DNA from: Planctomycetales bacterium
GTDB taxonomy: Bacteria; Planctomycetota; Planctomycetia; Planctomycetales; Planctomycetaceae
Direction of reading: 5' to 3'
Assembly (NCBI GenBank): GCA_028285345.1
Contig: JANQPT010000041.1
Span: forward strand, 186,001-250,000
Length of the DNA: 64,000 bases
Positions 1 through 11,100 of this stretch are shown here, piece after piece; the stretch's first letter is position 1; each line of letters opens with the position of its first letter. Both the position numbers and the translations under genes were made by a program. A model generated the notes under the pieces. The model did no database searches and was not told where the DNA came from. It saw nothing but the letters and a program-made list of their open reading frames with translations.

Positions 1-558
1 CAACATCTCGGCCTGAATGCCGGCCTTGTCGAAGAGATTCTTGTAAAACGTGACCTCGGCCCGCAGACCGGTCAGCATCAACGTCGCCGATTCTGGCATG
101 TAGATTTGATCGCACGCTGTGGCGATCTGGTATTCGGCGCTGCTGCCCGCTTCCAACCATGCGAAGACTTTCTTGTCGGCCGCGCGAATGCGACCGATGG
201 CCTGGCGCAGCTCATTGAGCTTGGCGCGGCCGATTGTGGGGCCGTTAACGCGGAGGATCACGCCGCGAACCTTGCGGTCCTTGGCAGCTTTATCCAACCG
301 CGAAATCATCGTGGACAGGCTTTCCACGTTCTCGCTGAACAAGGGGGGAGGTTGGTCCCCTTCCGGATAACTCCCTTTGACATCAAGATGCGCCCACGTA
401 ACGGTAATCTTTCTCTTCGGTTTCTCCGCTTCTATGGCGGCTGCATTCTTCCCAGCATCCGCCGCCTTCTCGGACGTCTCTTTGTCGTCCGCCCGAACGA
501 GGAGGGGGAATCCAGCCGCAACGATCAGCAACAAAACCGCAACAGGCATGCGACGCAT
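1..558 (-). CDS. sppA: SppA-like signal peptide peptidase (S49), 5' part only
   Basis: The gene starts inside the window and runs off its left edge, so only the first 186 residues are visible. The start is ATG at 558, set by a GGAGG ribosome binding site at 571-567; a second in-frame ATG lies three codons later. An N-terminal signal peptide (MRRMPVAVLLLIVAAG, then VRADD) predicts export or a membrane anchor. A charged linker follows, then an S49 protease IV N-terminal fold. This shows RKVRGVILRVNGP, a LNELRQAIGRIRAADKKVFA helix, SSAEYQIATACDQIYMPES and a LTGLRAEVTFYKNLFDKAGI strand-helix pair. SppA enzymes cleave leftover signal peptides in the membrane using a Ser-Lys dyad. Both catalytic residues would lie beyond the visible part, so activity cannot be judged. 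The family call is fairly secure. Confidence 0.8.
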   Translation of the reverse strand, partial: MRRMPVAVLLLIVAAGFPLLVRADDKETSEKAADAGKNAAAIEAEKPKRKITVTWAHLDVKGSYPEGDQPPPLFSENVESLSTMISRLDKAAKDRKVRGVILRVNGPTIGRAKLNELRQAIGRIRAADKKVFAWLEAGSSAEYQIATACDQIYMPESATLMLTGLRAEVTFYKNLFDKAGIQAEML

Positions 559-1132
559 GCGATTATCCTCCAAAGATGGTGACCAGCGGCGGCTTAACGC
601 GAAGCGCATTAACGAGCCCAATTCTCAGAACGATTGGAATCGGAAGCCGCCAAAGGATGAATTGTGCGACCAACAATCAGTATTCGCGCACGATGCGGGA
701 ATCTTTGAATTACCAAAAACAGCGGTGGTTACGGCTATAATCCGGCCGCACCGGGATGGACAGATGAATATGGTCGACGTTACGCAAGCCTTCACAAATC
801 GAATTCCTGCAGCAACGGTACCCTAAGTCTAGGACGACCGATTATAACGGTCAAGAAGCATAAATCGTTTACACGCGACGGCCCGGCTGTCGTATTACGG
901 CTCGTCGGAGATGGGACGTTGTTGGGCCTCTTGACGGCCGACGTCCGGGCAACACGAATGATCGTCGAAAACCGGTCCGGCGAAGCGGCGAATTGACTTG
1001 TCACCGCTCGCCGCGTGTGCGAAACTGGAATTGAGCGGCCCTCGAAACCTGGTTTCGGCTAAGCGTTTCCCGTTATCGATCTCTCACGACAGGGCCGTGA
1101 AATCTCTCGTTCAATCTCCGGAGCGGCTTGCG
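559..1132. other. Intergenic region between divergent genes
   Basis: This 574-bp gap separates the minus-strand sppA-like gene from a plus-strand secreted protein, so promoters for both must lie here. I see no convincing RNA gene or repeat. A stop-free plus-strand frame at 709-996 lacks a start codon and is discussed under rejected items. The SD element of the downstream gene (GGAG, 1120-1123) lies at the right end. Confidence 0.5.
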
Positions 1133-1957
1133 ATGAATCGAATTGTGACCTGGACAGTGGCGGCGATCATCGGGCTGATCAGTGCGTGCCTACCGTCAGT
1201 GGTGTCGGCACAGGGTCTGATCTGGAAGTTGCCGGAAGACGGCACTTGGGTCCGTTTTGAAGGCTCCTGCAAAAACACCGAAGCCCGTCCCGACGACGAC
1301 GAGGGCGACCTGGAAGTCCAGTTTACCCGCTGGTTAACCGTTAGTTCTGTCGGTCGCGAAAACGTAATGATCGGCGGGAAAGAGGTCCCCTGCCGCTGGA
1401 TCGAAATCAAGGCGGAGACCGGCAAGTCAACCGCCGAGGGTGTCGATTCGGGACGATCCGGCAAGTTGATTTATAAGGTGCTGGTTCCCGAGCATCGCGT
1501 GATCGGTAAGGTCTCCGATGCGGACAATATTCCCGTGACATTCATTCCGATCGTGAAAGGCTACCGCAAGATCGGAGACAAGCCCGCCAAGCCGGTCGAA
1601 GAAAAGGTGCTAAACATCTTTCCGCGACTTTCGCACTTGGCCCACTATCGACAACTCAAGCCGGCGAGCGAAGAACCGGAGCCGGTCGACGTGACTGCGG
1701 GAGCGATTTCCGCCCGGATGTATACCGGCCGTGTCGTCCGCGTCACGAACACGAGCCGCACGATGAATTCGGCCGAGATCGCGCTCAGCGAGGAAGTTCC
1801 TTTTGGCATCGCCAAGTGGGAAATCGTGATTGAACGCGAGGAGAAGGATCGATTGGACCCGGAAGACGCATTCCGCAAAACGGCGACAACCGAAGTGGAA
1901 ATGCAAGCGGCCGAAACAGGAAACGGCGCCCGCAGCGAGCTGCCCAACCTCAAGTAA
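1133..1957 (+). CDS. Secreted protein of unknown function
   Basis: Product of 274 residues that I do not recognise. The ATG at 1133 is chosen because a GGAG site lies 9 nt upstream and the protein then opens with a clean signal peptide (MNRIVTWTVAAIIGLISACL, cleavage near SAQG). Upstream in-frame codons from 998 would bury that signal. The mature part is soluble, rich in beta-type segments and charged, with one early cysteine pair region (GSCKNTE, then VPCRWIEI). A DDDEGD acidic stretch sits near residue 50. Repeated VRVTN/TVSSVG strands suggest a small periplasmic beta domain. It stands alone between a divergent protease gene and a convergent TPR gene. Secretion is well supported; function is unknown. 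Confidence 0.75.
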   Translation: MNRIVTWTVAAIIGLISACLPSVVSAQGLIWKLPEDGTWVRFEGSCKNTEARPDDDEGDLEVQFTRWLTVSSVGRENVMIGGKEVPCRWIEIKAETGKSTAEGVDSGRSGKLIYKVLVPEHRVIGKVSDADNIPVTFIPIVKGYRKIGDKPAKPVEEKVLNIFPRLSHLAHYRQLKPASEEPEPVDVTAGAISARMYTGRVVRVTNTSRTMNSAEIALSEEVPFGIAKWEIVIEREEKDRLDPEDAFRKTATTEVEMQAAETGNGARSELPNLK

Positions 1958-1971
1958 TTCGCGCTGAAACG

Positions 1972-3075
1972 TCAGCTGCCCGTTCCGCTGCGAGTCTTTG
2001 GCGGCGCTTCGTGCTGTTTCAGGTGATCCCGCGCCTCGCTCGCAAACGGAGTGTCCTTAAATCGCGTGGCCACTTCCCGGTAAAGCGTGAGCGCCTGACC
2101 GGTCTTGCCGTCCGCTTGCAGGACATTTGCCGCGTCTAAGCAGCTACGAGCGGCGAGTTGACGATTGTCGTCGTAAACCAACGGCACCCAGAGGAACGCT
2201 TGCGCGGCGCGTTGATAATCCTGGTTCTGCTGGTAAGCCCGCCCCAACAGATAATACGGACCGGCCCGAAGTTCTTCCGGAATCTGGTCAACCTGGCGGG
2301 ACCACGTGACGAGATCAGTCGCGGTCGGCTTGGCTAATTGGATTGCCGGTCGCCACGACTGCGCGCGTGCCAGACCGAAGATGCGGCTGTCAGGATTGGA
2401 ACTCAGTTTGCGCAGGACTCGTAAGGCACTCGATTGCAGTGTGGAATGGTCCAGCAAAAAGCTCGCCCCCAGCAGCTTCGCGGCATCGGAAGACTGCTCG
2501 ATCCATTGCCGGGCGAGAAGTAAATCATCGCTCGTCAACTGCTGAGGCGTCCAAATCAGCGGAATCAGGTGATAGTAGTGCGTGTCAGGATCGCTTTCGA
2601 CAATCGCCAAAAACTTGGTGCCTGCGCCGCCGCGATGCCCCAGACGTAACTCGCAGCGAAGCTGCGCGGCGAGAATATCCCGCCGGACCCACTGCCGCTG
2701 TTCTTCGGCCATACCGATTCCCAACAGACGGAGCGCTTCCTCGTATTGGCCGGCTTGCATCGCCTGCAGGCCGTCGTGGTGGCCGGGAGTCCGCGTATAG
2801 ATCACATCTGCGACTTGCCGAATGTCGTACGACTTCGGCTCGGACTCTTTGTTCAGCAGAATTCGAATCTCGCGGCCGGTGTAGTCCAGTATGGTTCCGG
2901 TCACGCCGATCCGCGAACCGCCGGGACGCCGCAATTGAATGCGGTCCTTCTCGTCGCAACGGCCGGACGTCGCGAGAACTGCGATCAGCCACAACCCGGC
3001 CGTCAATCGAGCAACCGCCTTGAACGACCCTCTGCGTGGAGCAGCTCGATTGTCAGAAGTGCGTTCAGCGGGCAT
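1972..3075 (-). CDS. Secreted TPR-containing protein
   Basis: Product of 367 residues. The reading frame is open further upstream, but that part overlaps the vWA gene antisense to nothing useful. The ATG at 3075 overlaps the end of that gene by 11 nt, which is typical of translational coupling, and gives a signal peptide (LTAGLWLIAVLATSGRC). Residues about 35-90 form a small beta region (GVTGTILDYTGREIRILL). The rest is helical with TPR-like units: GLQAMQAGQYEEALRLLGIG, GPYYLLGRAYQQNQDYQRAA and a last unit QALTLYREVATRFKDTPFAS resembling BamD/YbgF repeats. It probably acts as an extracytoplasmic scaffold together with the vWA protein encoded just upstream. Family-level function is inferred from the repeats only. 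Confidence 0.75.
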   Translation of the reverse strand: MPAERTSDNRAAPRRGSFKAVARLTAGLWLIAVLATSGRCDEKDRIQLRRPGGSRIGVTGTILDYTGREIRILLNKESEPKSYDIRQVADVIYTRTPGHHDGLQAMQAGQYEEALRLLGIGMAEEQRQWVRRDILAAQLRCELRLGHRGGAGTKFLAIVESDPDTHYYHLIPLIWTPQQLTSDDLLLARQWIEQSSDAAKLLGASFLLDHSTLQSSALRVLRKLSSNPDSRIFGLARAQSWRPAIQLAKPTATDLVTWSRQVDQIPEELRAGPYYLLGRAYQQNQDYQRAAQAFLWVPLVYDDNRQLAARSCLDAANVLQADGKTGQALTLYREVATRFKDTPFASEARDHLKQHEAPPKTRSGTGS

Positions 3076-4075
3076 CGTTACTGAAGTCTTTGACATTGCG
3101 ATAGCGATAACTGCCGCCGTTTCTGCGGGCCAATTCGACCAAGTAGTTGTCGTCCCACTCCTGCTTCGGGCCGACTCCGAACTCAATACAGTGAATTCGC
3201 GTGCGGCCGCCGTTGGTTTGCGTGATCGCTGACATGTCGCCGGCACTGAGCCGGTCGTCATGATCGGCGTCGGTCAGGAAATAGATCACTTCCGGCTGTA
3301 GCGAAAGGCCCATCATCAATGCCGGCCTGTGGTCGGTTCCTCCGGCGGGACTCCGCTCATTGATGAACTGGTACGCCAACTGCTTGTTCGTATCATTGGC
3401 CCAGTAGATGTCCTGGCTTCTGCCCCTCCGCCGCCAGGGGAAGGCGTTGTTGTTGTAATAGATCACCTGGAATTGCTGTGTCGACTCCAACAACGAGATG
3501 CTGTTCTTCAATTCGTCTTTGGCAACGCGAATCGCATTGTGGCTGTGCATGCTGCCCGAGCAGTCGATAATGAACACAAACCGTGTACCCTTATCTTTGA
3601 TGCTCATAAACGACGTCTCACCCGGCCCGGATGCACGCGCGGCAGCAGGCGACCGTTTTGGCATGGGCCGAAATTCCTGCGCGCTGGGAAACTCGGGTGC
3701 TTCACCGGGAGGCCCAGCCGCAAAAATGTCGTCTAGTGGCAGCGGCTCATCCAAAAACTCTTCGACCAGCGCCTCTTGCTGCACGACTTCCGTCGCGGAT
3801 TCGTCGAACGTCTGTTCTTCAGTGGAAAGTTCCGAATCGTTCGGCTCTTGTTGATCGTCAGTGGAGTCCTGCGCATCTTTGACGTAGATGTCGACGACCC
3901 GCCCGATGTCGCTATTGCCCTCGATATCTCCGGCACGCTGAAAAAAGAGCGCCACGCCGACGAACACGATCATGTGAAACCCGAGCGACATCAGCCAACT
4001 CGGCAAAAAAAACGCGGGCAACAGCCATTCAGGCCACCGGCGGCGGAACTGTTTTTTTTCGCGGTTTTGAGACAT
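3065..4075 (-). CDS. Membrane-anchored vWA domain protein
   Basis: Product of 336 residues. A basic N-terminus (REKKQFRRRW) is followed by one membrane segment (residues about 18-46, LPAFFLPSWLMSLGFHMIVF). Then comes an acidic Pro/Glu-rich linker (about 60-150) and a C-terminal von Willebrand factor A domain. The MIDAS metal site is complete: FIIDCSGSM (DxSxS), a threonine in AGGTDHRPAL, and the aspartate of YFLTDADHDD. The domain should therefore bind Mg and a protein ligand. The architecture resembles planctomycete BatA-like or TonB-like anchored vWA proteins, with the vWA domain outside the cytoplasm. It is the first gene of a two-gene unit with the TPR protein, overlapping it by 11 nt. 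It also lies back to back with the sigma factor operon, whose large protein again combines vWA and TPR. Confidence 0.85.
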   Translation of the reverse strand: MSQNREKKQFRRRWPEWLLPAFFLPSWLMSLGFHMIVFVGVALFFQRAGDIEGNSDIGRVVDIYVKDAQDSTDDQQEPNDSELSTEEQTFDESATEVVQQEALVEEFLDEPLPLDDIFAAGPPGEAPEFPSAQEFRPMPKRSPAAARASGPGETSFMSIKDKGTRFVFIIDCSGSMHSHNAIRVAKDELKNSISLLESTQQFQVIYYNNNAFPWRRRGRSQDIYWANDTNKQLAYQFINERSPAGGTDHRPALMMGLSLQPEVIYFLTDADHDDRLSAGDMSAITQTNGGRTRIHCIEFGVGPKQEWDDNYLVELARRNGGSYRYRNVKDFSNDAR

Positions 4076-4555
4076 GGCCGGTACGCAGGGGTGAGTTGAC
4101 GTGACACCGATGCTGAAGCGGGAGACCGACTGAGAGGGATTCGGTATGCTCGGCTGACAACTAAAGTCTACGTGAGGGGTCGAGAAGCGTCAACAGGTTC
4201 TCGCAGGCGGTGAGGTCATCTGAGTAGGGTCCGCAGTGCGGACCGACATGTAGAGTCTCCAGGGACGTAATGCAATGTACAAACGCGCAACTCTTAGCGG
4301 TAAATTGTATGGCCGGTCCGCAAAGCGGACCCTACTCGCTGGAAAATCGTGACCATGCCCATTCGGACAATGATGCGAAATTAAGAAAAAACCTCAAAAC
4401 TCCCGGAACGGACCGACACATCGCCGCGTCGAAGCGCAAATAGGTTGTATGACTGCTTGATTCGAATGAGAGACACAACGCATGCCGGCCGCGGAGGGTC
4501 ACACGAATTCGCGAGGTCGAATTGACCAATCCTCACGGCCGAAGCGGCAGAACTT
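4076..4555. other. Divergent intergenic region with a MITE-like element
   Basis: This 480-bp gap lies between the minus-strand vWA gene and the plus-strand sigma factor gene and must carry both promoters. Its main visible structure is the 116-bp inverted-repeat element at 4222-4337. I see no clear SD element before the sigma factor ATG at 4556 and no coding region that I can support. Confidence 0.5.
4222..4337. repeat. MITE/REP-like element with long terminal inverted repeats
   Basis: The left arm at 4222-4244 (GAGTAGGGTCCGC, AGT, GCGGACC) is the reverse complement of the right arm at 4314-4337 (GGTCCGC, AAA, GCGGACCCTACTC) apart from the short centre and one outer base. Each arm is itself a small hairpin (GTCCGC-GCGGAC). 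About 70 bp of unrelated sequence separates the arms. No target-site duplication is obvious and no ORF is inside. This looks like a non-autonomous repeat of the REP/MITE kind. It could instead work as paired hairpins in the leader of the sigma operon. Confidence 0.6.
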
Positions 4556-5140
4556 ATGAATGAGCAACAGGAACGGGCAATTGCTCAGGGATTGCGTGCC
4601 GGTGAGCCGGAGGCTTGGCGGGCGTTCTACGATGCCTATAGCGAACGGGCATGGCGGTCCGTCGCGCGGATTGCCGGTCCGAATCGGGCCGACATCGCGG
4701 ACATCCTGCAAGAGTCCTTTCTCGCGGCGGCGCGATCGGCGCGAAATTACGATCATCGGCGGGGCACGCTGTGGGCCTGGTTGGCGGGAATCCTGCGAAA
4801 TCAAATCGCACTCCACTTCCGAAAACAACGACGCCAACAACGGATTGATGAACCGACGGTCGGCACCGAAGTCCGCCCGCCGCCGGACATCTTGGAGAAG
4901 GCGGAAACGGCGATGCTGGTCCGCAAAGCGTTGTCGTCGTTGAACGATGACTATGGCGCATTGTTGGCCGCCAAGTACCTTGACGACGAGACGGTTGCCA
5001 ACATCGCCCAGCAGGAACAATCCTCGATCGAGGCGGTCCGATCGAAATTGGCCCGCGCCCGGCGCGCGTTCCGCGAGACGTTTGACCGATTGACATCCGA
5101 TATTTCCGTAAGCCCTTCGGGTCAGACCGATGACAGGTGA
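4556..5140 (+). CDS. ECF-type RNA polymerase sigma factor
   Basis: Product of 194 residues in the sigma-70 family, with only regions 2 and 4 as in extracytoplasmic function (ECF) sigma factors. Region 2 (about residues 12-95) shows EPEAWRAFYDAYSERAW, DIADILQESFLAAARSARNY and LWAWLAGILRNQIALHFRKQ, covering the core-binding and -10 recognition helices. Region 4 (about 120-180) shows VRKALSSLNDDYGALLAAKY and a helix-turn-helix ending in VRSKLARARRAFRE. Its stop overlaps the start of the next gene by 11 nt. That next product begins with an anti-sigma-like cytoplasmic segment and a membrane helix. The natural reading is a sigma factor held by its co-translated membrane partner and released by an extracytoplasmic signal. 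Target promoters are unknown. Confidence 0.93.
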   Translation: MNEQQERAIAQGLRAGEPEAWRAFYDAYSERAWRSVARIAGPNRADIADILQESFLAAARSARNYDHRRGTLWAWLAGILRNQIALHFRKQRRQQRIDEPTVGTEVRPPPDILEKAETAMLVRKALSSLNDDYGALLAAKYLDDETVANIAQQEQSSIEAVRSKLARARRAFRETFDRLTSDISVSPSGQTDDR

Positions 5141-8100
5141 TTATTCGACAAATCCGTCCTCTGAGGACGAACGAATTGATGAGTTGTTGAGCACGCTCGA
5201 CAACGACGCACTCCCTCCGGACGAGGAATTTCTCGCGGAGTTGCGCCAGAAGTCCGCGCAGGAATTCCTGCGCCACGCGCAGGCTGCGAAACAGCCTGAG
5301 GCGCAGGCCACCGCTCCCGTCGTTTGGAAGGCCCGGTCGGTTGCCGTCGCGGTGGCCACGCTGTTGCTGTGTGCCGGCTTGTTGTTGATGCCGCTGATGC
5401 ACACGCAATTGCCGCCTGCATTCGGCGAAGTGTTGGACGCATTGGCCAACGCCGACACGCTGCACCTGCAAGTGACGCGCGACGGAAAGACGGAGGAACT
5501 CTGGGTCCGGCAGCCGGGGCAAGTGCGGCTACAGTCCGATGGAAATCGTTACCGCATCGCGCAAGGATCGCGCCTATGGCGGATTGATGAATCGGCGAAC
5601 AGCGCTGCGGAAGAGGATTCGCCCTACTTCGCTAGTGCCGATGCGCCGATCGACGTGCTGAAGTTGATCGAACTGCAGGAATTGCAGCAGCGTGAGGCCC
5701 AGTTCAAGAAACGACCGGCCGGCCGCGCGCGCCGGGACGGCAAAGACTGCCATGTCTATCACGCATATCTCACCAACGCGGACGCCAGCGAGCTGCGGAT
5801 TGATGCGTTTGTCGAAATCGAAACCAGCCGACTACGAGGACTGGTGACGAACGTCCGCCGCAAAGGCCAATTTGTCCCGCTCAGCGAAGTGCGGGTGCTG
5901 GCCCTGAATCGGCCGATTGACGACGACAAGTTCTTGGTCGGTACACATCTCACTGAAGATGGACGGATCGGCAAAATCGTCGACGCCGAGGGGCTGGTGA
6001 CGCTCAAACCGGTCATGAACCGTCGCTGGACGCCGGTCGCGGGAGCGATGTTGCTCAAACCGGGCGATTGGTTGCGAACCGACATCCGCGGAGCCAATGC
6101 CGCCGCGGTCCGGCTGGAAGGCGGAACGCAGATCACGCTCGGACCGGGATCGCTGTTGGAGTTGATCAAACCGAATGACGTGCGATTGCTACAGGGCGAA
6201 GCACAGTTTGTAGCGGGCGAGAAAGGCTGCACGCTTCGCGGGCCGGGTGAACATGTCGTGGAATTAAATGAGAAGGCGTTCTACCGCATTGACGGCGACA
6301 AACTCGCCGACGTCGCCGAAATGCCGAAGTGGCTGGCCGGATTTGAAGGGGCGACCGTCAATGAGTCGCTGGGATCGCTGATTGCCAATGTCGACGGGCG
6401 TAACGTCCCGCTGACAGTTGGAGAGCATATTGTCCGCGTCGAGATCCGCGATCAAATTGCCCGCACGACGATTGAGGAAACGTTCGTCAACCATACGGGC
6501 AACCGCATGGAGGGCGTGTTCCATTTTCCGTTGCCGCCGGATGCATCGATTGCCGGGTTCGGAATGTGGATCGGCGGAGAATTAGTCGAAGCGGACGTGG
6601 TCGAAAAACAGCGAGCGAGGGAAATCTATGAAACGATACTCCGCGAAAAGCGCGACCCGGGCCTGTTGGAATGGCAGGGAGGAAACATCTTTAAGGCCCG
6701 CGTGTTCCCGATTCTGCCGCACTCGGAGAAGCGGATCAAAATCACCTACACGCAGGTGCTGCCGCTGCAGGGAAACCGTTACCGCTACAGCTACGGCCTG
6801 CAGAGCGAGATGCTCAAACAGACGCCGTTGCGGGAACTGTCGATTGACTTGAAAGTGCATTCGGCGCTGCCGCTGGCCAGCATCAAATCGCCCACGCATG
6901 ACACGCGGACCGAACTGACCGGCAATTCCGGGCATCTGGAATTCACGGCACAGGAATACCGCCCCGAGCGCGACTTTGAGGCGGTGATTGAAGTCGCTGA
7001 TCGGCAGGCGGATGTCGTCGTGATTCCGCACCAGCGGGGCGAGGACGGATATTTTCTGCTGCAAGTCATGCCGCCCGCTGCCGAGGGCGCGTTGGTCCGC
7101 GACTTGTTGCCCAACAGCCGGCCGCTCGATCTGTTGCTGGTGGCGGACACCTCCGGCTCGATGGATCCGTCGCAACGGGCCAAGCAAGAGGAATTCATCG
7201 CGACGCTGTTATCGTCACTCTCGCCCCGCGACCGGTTTAATATCATCTGCTGTGACGTTGCGCCACACGTGCTGTTCAAGGAGCCGGTCGCAGCAACGGC
7301 CGAGAATCGTGAGGCAGTCGAGGCGTTTCTCTCAGCGCGGTTGTCGCTCGGCTGGACCGACCTTGAAGCGGCCTTCCGAAACGTGATGCAACAGGTGCAG
7401 AAAGAGACGCAGGTGATCTACGTCGGCGACGGCATCGTGACGGCGAAGAACGCTGACGCGAATGACTTCGCAAATCGCTTGCAGCGGATGTATGCGGATC
7501 AAGGAACGTTCCACGCGGTGGCGACCGGCAACAGCTATGAATCAATCGTGCTGAAAACGCTCGCTGCGTTGGGCGGCGGTTCGTGGCGGGCAATAACGGG
7601 TGAGAGCGGTCCACGGGAAACGGCGGTGGAGCTGCTCAAGGAAATGTCGCAGCCGGTGTTGAAGGACATCGAGCTTGAATTTCAAGGCCTGCAAGTCGCG
7701 GCCGTCTATCCGCAGCAGTTGCCCAACGTCCCGGCGGGCCGGCAGCAAATCGTGTTGGGCCGCTATCTGCCGGAGGGCAACGATCAAGTCGGCGAAGTGA
7801 TCGTCAGCGGCACGTTGGGCGGTGAACAGGTGCGTTACCGCAGCCGGATTACGCTGGCCGAAGCTGAAGAGGGCAATTCGTTCATCCCCCGGCTATGGGC
7901 CCGCAAGCATCTGGACCAGTTGCTGGCACAAGGCCGCTCGCAGGAGATCCAAAACGAGATCATCAACCTGTCGGAAGAGTTTCACATCATGACGCCGTAT
8001 ACGTCGCTGTTGGTGTTGGAGACCGACGCCGACCGGGAGCGGTTCAAAGTCAAACGCCGTTTCCAAATGCGGGGCGGCGAACGGTTCTTCGCTAAGGGCC

Positions 8101-11100
8101 GCGAGGATGCGAACTACGAACTGCGGCAGAAACAGATCAAGCTGGCGGGTAATTGGCGGCTTGAATTGCGCAAGTCGGTGCTGCAACACCTCTCCGGCAT
8201 GGGCCGCAATCTGGGGTGGACGGCTCAGCCAAGCAGAAGACCGAGCCGGCTGATGCTCGGTGGTCTTGGCCAAAACCGCGATTTCGGTTCGACTCGGGGA
8301 TTGCGTGGACGCGGCATGCTGCGCGGCTCCGAGCGATATTGGTACAACACTGAGGCTTCGAGTCCTGCGTTGGACTTTGTACCAGTGAATCGATGGAACA
8401 TGCTTGCGAACGATCAGTTTTATTTCATCGATGGCGACGGTGTGCAGAACGGTCAATGGTATGAAGAAGACGTGATCGACCTTGAATTGAATGCCATCAA
8501 TCTTCCGGCAGTTCAATCCGGACTTGACCCGATCAATTCGAGCATCGGACGATCCCTGCCCTCCGCATACTATTTGCGAGATGATCTACTGAGTCTTTCC
8601 TATGGATCATCTTCAGAATTCGATCGACCTATTGTCAGCGACATGCCGCTTTCAGTGTCCAACCGTTTCGACGCCTACGGTGGTTTCCGCTTCTATCCCA
8701 GCGAACCCCAGCCTGGGCGGCGCAGGCTGGTTCAAGATGGCCCAAGCAATACATTCTTCGCCGCACCCCGGTCGATCCCGCTTGCTGCAAAGCCGTTCGC
8801 GGCCGGGGGCTACTACGGCGGTTCCAGAATTCAGTTTTTCGAAGGTCGGGAGTTCTCCGACCGGCTTGTGCAACTCGACAATTGGCTCCAAAGGATTCTG
8901 CCGCCGTTGCCGGGCGTTCCTCCGATCATCAATTACCCGCCGGCGGATGGGTGGACACCCGAAGCACTTCAACTGGCACAAAGTTTATCGCGCCGCGATC
9001 AACTGGCCAAACTGAAAACCGGGCTGGTGATTGCGCAGACTCACGAGTACTTCGAACCGCGTTGGAGGCGGACGAGCGCGAAACGGACACGGCTGGAGCT
9101 GGTCTCCCCGAAGGCATGGCTAACGCGCGAGGAACGGGCCGGTTCGCAGACGTTCACGCACTGGTGCGACGAAAAACAGCGTGGAATTCTCTCTGCCGCA
9201 TTCGGGTTGGGCCAAGTCCGCGATTCGAAACCGCGCGACTTGAAACACCCGCCGCTGAGCATGCACGACTACTCCTGGGGCCGGTTGGAGCAGCAGTATC
9301 GCGATCATACGCCGGAAATTCGCGACGCCGGCGAGAACCGCGTCGAACTGGTGCTGACCGTCAAGCGGAAGACGACATCCAGTACGACGTTCTTGATTGA
9401 TACGGCGCGCAACGTCGTTCTCAAAGTCACGAACCGCCATGACGGACATGTCACGAGCACGACCGAATTCAGCGATTTCGTTGAGGCGGGCGGCGGCTGG
9501 TGGGCGCGGCAGATCGAAACGAAGAATGACAGGAACGAGCGCACGCAATTGGTGCTTCAGTCGATCAGCGAATTAGAGCAGCAGGCATTTGCAGAACGAT
9601 ATACGCAGGAACTGTCGGCCCGGGAGCACGCGCTCCTGCTTCCGCAGCCGCTGCCAACGGTCCTCGCGGCCCGCAAGGCGGTTGCCGGCGGTGAGGCTGA
9701 CTTCGCGGACTACCTGACGATGCTGTTGCACGCCACCGCCACGCAGCAATGGGATCGGGCCTGGGAACTGATGCCCGGCGCTCAGCAGGCTGCCGCAGAC
9801 AAACCGGGCTTCCGCTGGATCCGCGATCAACTGCTGCGGATCAGCCGCCGCCACCTGGAATTGCAGCAGCGTCTGGCCGTGGAGACCGAACAACTGGCCG
9901 CACAACCGAGGCCGGATGACCTGTTCCTGGCGGAGTTTCTCTACAACCTGTCGCAGAGGATTCTGCAGCGCAACGAATTGATCGAGCTGCAAGACAAACA
10001 AAAGCCGGTCTTCGCACGTCAAGCGGCGTGGGTCCAAGGCGGCAAGCGCTGGTTGAATCAGCGGGCAAATCTCTTCCAAAGCAACCAGCAGCACCTGGAC
10101 GCATTCAAGCTGTACGAACAACTCGCCCGCGAGTATCCGCACGATGCCAATCTGCAGGTCACCTACGCCCGCCAATTGGCAAGCCGGGGCGACTACACGG
10201 CCGCCTACGCGTGGCTCAAGAAAGTCGTGGACGAACAGCCGCTGTGGAACGACGGCGAACGCCGCTCATTTCGCAACACGCACGCGGATTTGTTGCGACG
10301 GCAGTCGCGCTACGCCGATTTGGTGGAGTTCTTCAAGGACTGGGCCGCGGAGGATCCGCCCGGCAATAACGTTTACGCCCAATACCTCGACGCCCTGGTC
10401 TGGAACAATCAGGTCGACGACGCCGAAGCATTGATGCGCGACTGGCTGGCGAGCGCGCTGCAACCCGATCCTCTGAGTCCGGCACAACAGGGCCGCATCC
10501 AAGCGGCGGTGAATATGACGCTCGGCAGCGGTTACGGATTCCGTGCTCGACGGTTGCTGGAAAAATGGGAAGCGCCGCTTGCGGCCATCGTGCGTGACTC
10601 CTTCGAGAAAGGGCGCTCGCTTGATCTCGCCAATCGCATCATGCAAAACCATCTGTTCAATCGAACGGACACCTGCCGCGCAATTCGTAAGGAACTCGCT
10701 CAGCAATTCGCGGCGCAGATCCCGGGCTTGTCGGTTGAGCAAGTCCAAAAGTATGTCTCCTGGATTCTGCCCAACGATCCGGAAATCGCTCAGGAGACCT
10801 GGAAACAGGTCGCCGACGCAATCGAAGTCCATTGGAATGCGGAGTCAAACGAGGTTGTCCACCGCCGATGGGGCGACATCCTCAATCAAATCTATTCGCA
10901 GCGATTTGACAGGGACATATTGCTCGATTTTCTCAAGCGGCGTTTGGAACACTCGCCGAAACGCTATCGCGATGTGAACGTCCAGGCACTATTCAATACA
11001 TTGCTGCAACAGCCCTGGTCGGCGGAGAACGAACAGCAGTTGTTCGACCTGCTGCCGCAAATAGCCGCCGGCGCGAAGCCGTCCCAGCAGTTGGCCCGTC

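Noticed and set aside
106..582. Plus-strand ORF of 158 codons at the left edge.
   Set aside because: It is antisense to the sppA-like gene, which has the signal peptide, ribosome binding site and family motifs.
640..996. Possible small gene with a frameshift: an ATG frame at about 658 (MNCATNNQYSRTMRESLNYQ) could pass by a +1 shift at the CAAAAAC run into a stop-free frame at 709-996.
   Set aside because: The second frame has no start codon, no recognisable domain and no ribosome binding site. A 95-codon open stretch can arise by chance in this base composition.
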